From: JBGPBY01 sp041481485
GTDB taxonomy: Bacteria > Acidobacteriota > Terriglobia > 20CM-2-55-15
NCBI GenBank assembly: GCA_041481485.1
Contig: JBGPBY010000359.1
Location: 1-7,632, forward strand
DNA: 7,632 nucleotides
Direction of reading: 5' to 3'
The notes beneath the pieces are model-generated. The model searched no databases, was not told the DNA's origin, and saw nothing but the letters and a program-made list of their open reading frames with translations. Position numbers and translations under genes: made by a program. Shown piece by piece: positions 1 to 5,179 of this stretch (the stretch's first letter is position 1; every line of letters starts with the position of its first letter).

Positions 1-10
1 GCAAGCCCTT

Positions 11-34
11 AGCCACCGGCGTCAGCCGGTGGAA
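11..34 (+). repeat. 24-bp element, first copy (inverted relative to 135-158)
   Basis: These 24 bases are the exact reverse complement of 135-158. The core 20 bases form a hairpin with 8-bp arms and a GTCA loop. The outer flank is also partly shared: a GGCTA..AGGG-like string adjoins both copies when they are read in the same orientation. This suggests a mobile or amplified unit slightly longer than the hairpin. Confidence 0.8.
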
Positions 35-134
35 ATTTAAGCTCAAAAACCAAATAAGCCGCGTAGCGGCGACAGATCAAGAAAATTGCTGGATCTGTCG
101 TGCCTCACGGCACTCTGCTCTTCGTGGTTTGATA

Positions 135-158
135 TTCCACCGGCTGACGCCGGTGGCT
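135..158 (-). repeat. 24-bp element, second copy (inverted)
   Basis: This is the exact reverse complement of 11-34. The two copies face each other across about 100 bases that contain three other hairpins, so the whole block 11-158 could itself fold into one large stem. It is the larger of two palindrome types in the cluster; the GCCGC..GCGGC type is the other. Confidence 0.8.
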
Positions 159-344
159 ATAGGGACCTGCCGCCGCTAACGCGGCTGGGAACGCGACTGA
201 CCATGCGGTCCGCTGTCAACAAGAGGCCAGACGAGAGGGCAAAAGTATGTGACTATATTTGTGAACTGCCGCCACTTCGTGGCTCTATGTTGTTGCCGCT
301 TCGCGGCATTTCAAATTCCTGTGCCCGTATGACACAATGGAGCG

Positions 345-836
345 ATGATTTCAAACGACATGGTCGAACGGGCGTGCTCGGAAGTTGGCACGTATACCGA
401 CGACCAGATGATGAAGGAATTTGACCGATTCTTTCAACAGCAGCCCGGAATTTGCGATTTTGTCTCTGAACTCACCGGCGAAAGCGCCGCAGAAATTCAG
501 GAACTTTCATTGTTTCTCTCTTACATGGTGTTCAAAGCCGCAGAAACTGCGGATCCCCGCGGGCTGTCCGAAGTTCCAGCGGATCGAATCGAATCCGCAT
601 TCCACGACAGCGAATCGTGGATTGATCGAATTGAAAAGGCTCAGGATCAGGGAGTTGGATTGGAACCGGATGACACGGAACCGTTTCTCATGCAATATGT
701 CATTTCGGAACTCAATCAGCCCCTTGAGGACGGCTCGTTACTGGAGGATGAGCAGAAAGGTGAGGTCTTTTTCGTGCTGAGAACAGTGATCTCATCGTTT
801 GCGAATAAACCCAATGGCAAAGAAACCAAAACCTAA
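345..836 (+). CDS. Hypothetical acidic soluble protein
   Basis: This is a 163-residue protein that I do not recognise. It is rich in Asp and Glu and appears to lack a signal peptide or membrane segment. Around residues 48-65 there is a hydrophobic-amphipathic helix-like stretch (EIQELSLFLSYMVFKAAETA), and the rest reads as a helical cytoplasmic protein with a polar Lys/Thr tail. The start is uncertain. ATG at 345 has only a TGGAG two bases upstream, which is too close for a good ribosome site. ATG at 360 has none, and an in-frame TGA at 330-332 blocks longer forms. The 3' end overlaps the next gene by 23 bases in another frame, so the two are probably cotranscribed and coupled. That neighbour is a PCYCGC protein, which is the only hint at context. 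The reading frame is long and undamaged, so it is likely real. Confidence 0.7.
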   Translation: MISNDMVERACSEVGTYTDDQMMKEFDRFFQQQPGICDFVSELTGESAAEIQELSLFLSYMVFKAAETADPRGLSEVPADRIESAFHDSESWIDRIEKAQDQGVGLEPDDTEPFLMQYVISELNQPLEDGSLLEDEQKGEVFFVLRTVISSFANKPNGKETKT

Positions 837-1239
837 AGCCCGAAACAACAGCCTCTGGCTGATTTCGCTTGGCACAGTGATCCTTGTCGGCTCGATTTGG
901 TTCGCGCTGCATTTGTCCGGGAGGAACACTCCGAAAGAGAGTGTGCCCCAGCTGATTGCGACCTTGGCTCCGGAGCTATACAGCGGAAGGGCACGAGCGG
1001 CATACCAGGCCGCCAAGGATATCCCGGAGGTGCTGGTCGAGCTTCCGTGCTACTGCGGATGCAAGGACGGATTGGGACACAAAAGTAATCTCTATTGCTT
1101 TGCGGACGAGCATGGTTCGATTTGTGATCTTTGCCAGACCATTGCGCTCGAAGGGCAGGAAATGCATCGCAAGGGAATGCCCACCTCGGAAATTCGCGAG
1201 AAGATCCGCGCCGCTTACGGGAACGCGCACTCCGACTGA
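814..1239 (+). CDS. Membrane-anchored PCYCGC-motif protein
   Basis: This 141-residue protein has a Lys/Arg-rich N-terminus (residues 1-10), one membrane segment at about 13-34, and a C-terminal domain outside the membrane by the positive-inside rule. Residues 78-83 read PCYCGC, the signature that names the PCYCGC family (Pfam PF13798, function unknown). Further cysteines at 95, 104 and 107 (C-x2-C) and His89 complete a set typical of metal or redox sites. The fit covers the whole C-terminal half, including the helical tail with EIREKIRAAYG. ATG 814 is chosen over TTG 799 because it gives a typical basic-then-hydrophobic anchor. Neither has a clear ribosome site, and the 23-base overlap with the upstream gene suggests translational coupling. 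Metal binding is inferred from the cysteines, not shown. Many family members are lipoproteins, whereas this one has a transmembrane anchor without a lipobox. Confidence 0.85.
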   Translation: MAKKPKPKARNNSLWLISLGTVILVGSIWFALHLSGRNTPKESVPQLIATLAPELYSGRARAAYQAAKDIPEVLVELPCYCGCKDGLGHKSNLYCFADEHGSICDLCQTIALEGQEMHRKGMPTSEIREKIRAAYGNAHSD

Positions 1240-1292
1240 TTGCGCGGTTCGATTCAGGATGAAATCCGGTATCGAAATGATGGCATCGCGAT

Positions 1293-1417
1293 GAGCACAG
1301 GCAAAACAAACGGGGTGAGACAGCAAGAAGGATTTCGCATAAAGATTTTTCCGTTTGAAATTGGGTTTCCGGCGGCGGGTTGAGACCGGAATGGCCGCTA
1401 TTTTTCGCGCGGGGGCG
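1293..1417 (+). repeat. 125-bp direct repeat, copy 1
   Basis: This copy matches 3592-3716 over 125 bases with two differences (1298 C versus T, 1372 G versus C). Homology ends sharply on both sides. There are no terminal inverted repeats and no credible coding frame on the + strand. Inside it, CGGGGTGAGAC near the left is echoed by CGGGTTGAGAC near the right, an internal imperfect direct repeat. It could be the outer end of a lost mobile element, a small dispersed element, or duplicated target DNA. Confidence 0.9.
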
Positions 1418-1578
1418 CAGAAAGGAGGATAGTTAAAATAAGCGGGCCTAGGAAGGATTCTGGGAGGGGCGTCGCTGTCTGATGTTATGTGGGAAAACCG
1501 AATCCGGTCAATGCGGCCGACGTGCGGATATAAGGGCGGGTTTCGGGGAATTATTTCTGCTGGAGACCGCCGACACAA
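1418..1578. other. Unassigned DNA between repeat copy 1 and transposase remnant
   Basis: These 161 bases separate the 125-bp repeat from the broken end of the transposase. I see no gene, terminator or repeat in them. An open frame runs through on the minus strand, but its translation after the transposase homology ends resembles nothing I know. It may be DNA brought in by the deletion that cut the transposase, or the degraded end of another insertion sequence. Confidence 0.5.
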
Positions 1579-2185
1579 CATCCCGTATTTTTCAACGATG
1601 CCGCGCATCAACAAAAAGTAGCCTTGGGCATCCTCCTGGAGCCGAAACACGGCACCCAACACTCGACGTGTGGCGTCGTCAATCGCTGCCAGTAGCGTGC
1701 TTACTGGTCCTTTAGATCCAAACCAACGATGCGGACTTCCACCAATCTGCACCAGCATCCCTTCCTGACAATACCGCTCTCGCCGAGATCGGTGCTTAGG
1801 AGCCCGCCGCTGGCGCGGACTGACAATGCCGGGCTTGCTGGAGAATCCGTCGGACGCTGGAACGCGATAGGAAAATCCCTTCGCGTTCAGCCAACATTTC
1901 ACTGAAATGTTGTTGATTGAATCCTGCATACCGTTCTTGGGCTAACTTCACCACACGACCCACTGTTCTCTTGGCCACCCGATTCACTGGCGGCCGCCCC
2001 CGATTGCCATGGGGCAGCGTCCTAGCACCGCGCCGGCGATACTCCTTAATCCACCGCCGGAGTTGCCGAACACTTCGGCCAAATAACTCCGCCGCCTTTC
2101 TGGTGGACAACTTTCCATCAATCACTTGGTTCAACACCTACAAGCGCTTCTGCTCTTCTTGGTTCAACGTAATGTTCTCCCTCAT
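1579..2185 (-). pseudogene. ISNCY-family transposase remnant, multiply disabled
   Basis: Read on the minus strand from ATG at 2185, this encodes an N-terminal helix-turn-helix region (STRKAAELFGRSVRQLRRWIKEY, given here in parts: STRKAAELFGRS then VRQLRRWIKEY), then HGNRGRPPVNR, a second DNA-binding region ending SSVRRILQQA, and the start of a DDE integrase core with LLAAIDDATRRV and QEDAQGYFLLMRGIVEKYG. That order matches ISNCY-type transposases. Four lesions are visible. A TAG stop lies at 2140-2138. There is an extra base in the G run 1831-1833, after which the frame shifts. The first catalytic Asp, expected in LVQIDGS, is Gly (codon 1743-1741). Homology ends at about 1579, so the catalytic Glu and the C-terminal third are missing. 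It cannot encode an active enzyme. The family assignment is firm; exact subgroup is not. Confidence 0.88.
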
Positions 2186-2195
2186 TTCGTGAGGG
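2179..2195 (-). promoter_or_regulatory. Hairpin over the transposase start codon
   Basis: On the minus strand, CCCTCA and TGAGGG pair across a five-base loop, and the transposase ATG (2185-2183) lies at the loop and 3' arm. A transcript entering from outside the element would fold and hide the start. Structures like this limit transposase synthesis in several insertion sequences (IS10, IS50). The role here is inferred from position only. Confidence 0.4.
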
Positions 2196-2219
2196 TGACA
2201 AAATCGCTGAACGTCGACA
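2186..2219 (-). mobile_element. Probable surviving left end of the ISNCY element
   Basis: The bases just outside the transposase start, read on the minus strand from about 2219 (TGTCGACGTTCAGCG...), are where the terminal inverted repeat of this element should lie. TGTCGA is a plausible tip. The opposite end is deleted, so the inverted repeat and target-site duplication cannot be confirmed. If right, the element ended about 13 bases before the candidate promoter of the PEP-CTERM gene. Confidence 0.35.
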
Positions 2220-2231
2220 GGATCAGAGGGG

Positions 2232-2259
2232 TTGATTGACGGAATGCAGTACTTATGAT
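2232..2259 (+). promoter_or_regulatory. Candidate sigma-70-type promoter for the PEP-CTERM gene
   Basis: TTGATT (2232-2237) and TATGAT (2254-2259) are separated by 16 bases, four and five matches to the consensus hexamers. The promoter would give a leader of roughly 50 bases before the ATG at 2318. Acidobacterial promoters are poorly defined, so this is only a candidate. Confidence 0.35.
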
Positions 2260-2317
2260 AAGAACTCCGTCGCAATACTGATGAGTCGGCATCCTCGGTC
2301 AGAAGTTAGGAGTCCCT

Positions 2318-3259
2318 ATGCGGCGGCGATTCGTGAGCCTCGTGACGTTGACCGTTTTCAGTGCGGTCCTTCTGGTTCTTTCTGCAAACACGGCGGGCGC
2401 CGCTCCGTTCAGCCTACAGACGCTTGCAGGCGCCAATATCGGGTGCGTCCCGCAAGGACCACCACCGACCGGCTGTCCGAATTTCAACGGTGATCGGGAA
2501 GCCAACTACTGGGTCTCCGGCCCCGTCAACGGCGCGGGATTGGTCACTATCAGCCACCTGACGGACGCGTTCAACGACCCGTCCTTTACGTATCTTGCCC
2601 AGGCAGATGCGTCGTTCGGCAGCCTTCATGCCATGGCCTCGGGTAGCTACAATCTCTCGACTCCGAGCTATCGGGGCGCCGAGGCAGTCGCTATAAGCAC
2701 CGATCTCTTGACCATCAGCGGCGGCGGTCAGAGCGGTCAGGGACAACTCAACATCATTTTTCAATTGGACGGGCAGCTCCAGCATACCGGCAACGGTGGC
2801 GCGGCCGTCTTCGCGGTTGTCGCTGCGGGCCCCAACCCGGACCCGTTCGATGGTAGTGGTCTTAGTCAGATAAAGGGCTACGATGGCTCGAACCCGCCAA
2901 CGGGTCCCGTCACGTTTCCCCTGGATTTCGTCTGGGGACAGCCGTTCTACCTCACAATGGCCCTGGGCACAGGAATTGGCACACAGCAGACCTGCATGTC
3001 CTGCGATCAGGGCGACGCCGACTTCCACTTGGTGAGCGGAGCCGGGACGGGAACTGCGGACTTCTTCAACACGCTGTCATTGATCGGTCTCGTCCCAAGC
3101 GCCAACGGCAGTCCGGTACTGAACGCACAATTCTCGTCGGCGTCAGGTACTCAATACTCCATCAACGGCGTCGTCCAGCCTGTGCCGGAGCCTAGTTCTC
3201 TGATCCTGCTCGGAGCCGGCCTGCTGGCATGCTTGGCGTCTAAGAATCGGCGGATCTGA
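2318..3259 (+). CDS. PEP-CTERM sorting domain-containing secreted protein
   Basis: This 313-residue protein has an N-terminal signal peptide: basic MRRR, a hydrophobic stretch at about 6-22, and an ANTAGAA cleavage region near 23-29. Its C-terminus (289-313) carries the PEP-CTERM anchor, with VPEPSS, a hydrophobic helix (LILLGAGLLACLA) and a basic tail KNRR. In this family the tail is recognised by an exosortase, which sorts the protein to the cell surface, often with exopolysaccharide. No exosortase gene is in this window. The middle is Gly/Ser/Thr/Asn-rich, with Cys pairs at about residue 43 and 53 and a CMSC motif, and I recognise no enzyme domain. The start is well supported by TAGGAG (2307-2312) five bases before ATG. 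It lies between two transposase fragments and inside the 125-bp repeat pair, yet is undamaged. Passenger status is an inference. Confidence 0.9.
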   Translation: MRRRFVSLVTLTVFSAVLLVLSANTAGAAPFSLQTLAGANIGCVPQGPPPTGCPNFNGDREANYWVSGPVNGAGLVTISHLTDAFNDPSFTYLAQADASFGSLHAMASGSYNLSTPSYRGAEAVAISTDLLTISGGGQSGQGQLNIIFQLDGQLQHTGNGGAAVFAVVAAGPNPDPFDGSGLSQIKGYDGSNPPTGPVTFPLDFVWGQPFYLTMALGTGIGTQQTCMSCDQGDADFHLVSGAGTGTADFFNTLSLIGLVPSANGSPVLNAQFSSASGTQYSINGVVQPVPEPSSLILLGAGLLACLASKNRRI

Positions 3260-3323
3260 CCCCGAACGAGATGCTGTCGACCACGTAGAATTGTGACCTA
3301 TTCTGGCGTTGCTGTGCTGCACG

Positions 3324-3599
3324 ATGCCGTTCGTGGCTCAAACACAGAGAGTGTTACCCGACATCAGCACACTGGATTCGGATCGATTAAGAACACTTGT
3401 TGTTGAGCAATACCAGCAGCTGATCAGTCACGATCAGGAAATCGAGAACCTAAAACTTTTCATTCTGAAACTGCAGCGGATGCAGTTTGGCCCCAGTTCC
3501 GAAAAAATTGCTCGTCATATCGATCAGCTGGAGCTGCGTCTAGAAGATCTGGAAACCACCCGCGCGGAAAAGCCCGCTTCCCGCCCCGCACGAGCATAG
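3324..3599 (+). pseudogene. IS66-family transposase (TnpC) N-terminal fragment
   Basis: Ninety-one residues match the start of IS66 TnpC: a coiled-coil segment (about 20-50, RLRTLVVEQYQQLISHDQEI then ENLKLFILKL) followed by the family signature QRMQFGPSSEKIARHIDQLE and LRLEDLE. Full TnpC proteins run to about 500 residues and continue with a zinc-binding region and a DDE domain; both are absent. Homology runs out at SRPAR, and a TAG follows at 3597-3599. This is within a few bases of where the 125-bp repeat begins at 3592, so the junction is a recombination or insertion breakpoint. ATG 3324 is taken as start; GTG/TTG alternatives are possible upstream, to 3309. The usual partners TnpA and TnpB are not visible, and the PEP-CTERM gene stands where TnpB would be expected. 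Confidence 0.85.
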
Positions 3600-3716
3600 G
3601 CAAAACAAACGGGGTGAGACAGCAAGAAGGATTTCGCATAAAGATTTTTCCGTTTGAAATTGGGTTTCCGCCGGCGGGTTGAGACCGGAATGGCCGCTAT
3701 TTTTCGCGCGGGGGCG
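3592..3716 (+). repeat. 125-bp direct repeat, copy 2
   Basis: This is the second copy of 1293-1417, in the same orientation and 98% identical. The left edge coincides with the end of IS66 TnpC homology. The right edge is 37 bases from the stop codon of the convergent LptA-like gene. Near identity, amid otherwise heavily mutated transposase DNA, suggests that the duplication is recent or kept alike by recombination. Confidence 0.9.
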
Positions 3717-3753
3717 GAAGAACACCAAGGGTATGGAGTGTTCTCGCGGATGC

Positions 3754-4314
3754 TTATCGAGGCAGTTCGAGTGGACCGAGGTCGTCGGAGGTTCCGCACG
3801 GGGGGTTGGCGTTGCCGGTCCATAGTTCGGTCGAAAGTTCCGGAGTACACCCGTTCCTCTTCATTATTATGTACGTTGCGTCGCCCTTGACCGTAATGGA
3901 CCCAGTCACGGTATTCAGGATGGCGTCACCCGCCTGGATCCGGAACGCACCAGTAGCAGTAATTCTCACGTTTCCATGAAATATCGCGAGATTGCCTTCC
4001 TGCCGAATTTCGTCGGCACTGAATAACTTTGGTGCCATCGGTATCTCTTTGAATCCTGGATTCGGCTTCACGTTCACAACATCCAGTCGGGAATCACCTT
4101 GCACTCTCATATCGGAGTGCCCGGTCTGGTATTCAATATCTTCCGAAAAGAGTGTCGCTGTTCCCCACCGCATCACAGCGTTGCCATGAAGACGCGTCAC
4201 GTCTCCTTTCTGACTTACTTTAGCCGCTCTGAATCGCTTGGGATTGACCTGTGATCCAGTCTGGGCGGCTGCCACGGCGGCAGTCAACAACAGCATCGCA
4301 ATCGTGGATTTCAT
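3754..4314 (-). CDS. LptA/OstA-like periplasmic protein
   Basis: This 186-residue protein starts with a clear signal peptide (MKSTIAMLLLTAAVAAAQ, cleavage near residue 17-18). It carries two OstA-like beta-strand repeats. The first is at about 36-77, with GDVTRLHGNAVMRWGTATLFSEDI given in parts as GDVTRLHGNAVMRW and ATLFSEDIEY. The second is at about 106-147, with GNLAIFHGNVRITATGAF and IQAGDAILN. The HGN motif, one strand turn before a new sheet pair, is typical of LptA and the N-terminal domain of LptD, which bind lipopolysaccharide in the periplasm. ATG 4314 is preferred over ATG 4332 because it begins the signal peptide directly; no strong ribosome site precedes either. The tail after residue 150 is unlike LptA, with two cysteines (156, 173) and many Pro/Gly. 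No lpt genes are adjacent, so a transport role is only a possibility. Confidence 0.75.
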   Translation of the reverse strand: MKSTIAMLLLTAAVAAAQTGSQVNPKRFRAAKVSQKGDVTRLHGNAVMRWGTATLFSEDIEYQTGHSDMRVQGDSRLDVVNVKPNPGFKEIPMAPKLFSADEIRQEGNLAIFHGNVRITATGAFRIQAGDAILNTVTGSITVKGDATYIIMKRNGCTPELSTELWTGNANPPCGTSDDLGPLELPR

Positions 4315-4426
4315 GCTTGCAGCATACAACAAGATCGGCCGCGTGATGTTATTTTTTTAACGACGAGAACACGGGGAACTTTACGGGTTTGTTTGGTGCA
4401 GCCGTCACCGCGGACAATGGTCCCCG

Positions 4427-4496
4427 GCCTCCGTCGACAAAACAAAATAGCGTGTACTGGCGTGCTGTTCAGAACACACAAAGCGTTGACGGAGGC
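4427..4496. repeat. Imperfect inverted repeat in intergenic DNA
   Basis: GCCTCCGTCGAC at 4427-4438 and GTTGACGGAGGC at 4485-4496 are complementary at 11 of 12 positions, with 46 bases between. It sits between the LptA-like gene and the end of the DUF5131 fragment. It is too widely spaced for an ordinary terminator. It could be remnant ends of a short element, or chance. Confidence 0.4.
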
Positions 4497-4510
4497 ACAC
4501 CGAACCCCGG

Positions 4511-5056
4511 CTATGCTGTCGTGAGCTCTGGCATGTCATCCCATGTCCGTCCGTCTAGTGAACGTCCTACCCGCTTTTTTTGGACGCCTCCCCATTGCTT
4601 AAAGAAGAAGGGGACATTGGCTTTTTCGCATCGATCGCGAATGGCCGTGACCCACTCTTGTTTCATGGGACGAGCACCTGGTCCCGACTCTCCACCAACG
4701 ATCACCCAATCAATCCCGGAGAGTTCGAGAGTGGGTAGCGGGCCGAGTAATGGCTCAAGCGACAAAAACTTTATCGCTGCTTTGGTTTGACGCAGATCAT
4801 CGATCCTGTACTGATACTTTTCGTTTTCGACGCTCACGCCCATCCATACGTTGTCTGGCCAGTCGAGTTGATTATTGACTCTAAGCAATCTGCCTGATCG
4901 TTTTGTCAATACATGGAATTGATGCCAATGTGCCGCTCTCATGGATGCTAAGACACTCTGAATGAATTCTGTCGGCACCTTTTCTTGAAAGAGGTCGCTC
5001 ATTGAATTGACAAAAATCATCTGTGGCTTCTTCCATTGCAGGGGCGCGCCGAGCAT
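4511..5056 (-). pseudogene. DUF5131 (phage Gp37/Gp68 family) protein, N-terminally truncated
   Basis: The 181 residues match the C-terminal three-quarters of DUF5131 proteins closely: LQWKKPQMIFVNSMSDLFQ (7-24), HVLTKRSGRL (48-57), NVWMGVSVEN (69-78), IKFLSLEPLLGPLP (95-108), IDWVIVGGESGPGARPM (115-131), and PFFFKQWGG (149-157), ending in the usual GRTWDDMP. Family members begin with roughly 60 more residues that include a TGC..GC..CYA three-cysteine motif. Here the frame upstream of ATG 5056 reaches a TGA within about 20 codons without that motif, and no other frame supplies it. The remaining part has no damage. Many relatives are encoded beside a partner, TcmP (three-Cys-motif partner), which is not here. 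Expression of a shortened product from 5056 cannot be excluded, but its ribosome site (GAGGG) is too close to the ATG. Confidence 0.8.
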
Positions 5057-5179
5057 ACCCTCGCTGCGACTTCTGTTCTCGCAGCACCGTCCCTCTTCCA
5101 GACTTCATTGTCAGCGCTTGGCATCGCGGAAGGAATCTTATGTGGAAAACGCTGCCGCGCGCTCAAGTCAGGGGTTGCA

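Larger units (their letters stand above)
11..307. repeat. Cluster of small GC-rich palindromes (REP-like)
   Basis: Eight short inverted repeats lie in about 300 bases. They are at 13-32 (arms CCACCGGC/GCCGGTGG), 58-70 (GCCGC-GTA-GCGGC), 70-78 with 92-100 (CGACAGATC/GATCTGTCG, 13-base loop), 100-113 (GTGCC-TCAC-GGCAC), 137-156 (CCACCGGC/GCCGGTGG), 172-185 (GCCGC-TAAC-GCGGC), 271-283 (GCCAC-TTC-GTGGC) and 295-307 (GCCGC-TTC-GCGGC). Four share the pattern GCCRC-N3/4-GYGGC. In one of them both arms changed together (A opposite T instead of G opposite C), so pairing is kept. Such clusters resemble REP/BIME-type intergenic elements. No function can be assigned. An open frame at 86-424 crosses the palindromes and looks fortuitous. 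Confidence 0.75.

Noticed and set aside
11..307. A possible CRISPR array.
   Set aside because: The palindromes vary in length, loop and spacing, and there are no uniform repeats or spacers.
86..424. A + strand frame of 112 codons through the palindrome cluster.
   Set aside because: Its translation is built largely from the palindromes, has no ribosome site, and overlaps the better frame at 345-836.
1240..1292. A transcription terminator after the PCYCGC gene.
   Set aside because: I found no stem followed by a T run here.
976..1929. A long minus-strand frame of 317 codons.
   Set aside because: Only its first part (1579 to about 1830) matches a transposase. It then runs antisense through the 125-bp repeat and the PCYCGC gene, with no family resemblance.
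3524..3850. A minus-strand frame sharing a long identical peptide with the frame at 976-1929.
   Set aside because: The shared peptide comes only from the 125-bp DNA repeat read in the same frame. It runs antisense to IS66 TnpC and has no start or ribosome site that fits, so it is not evidence of a protein family.
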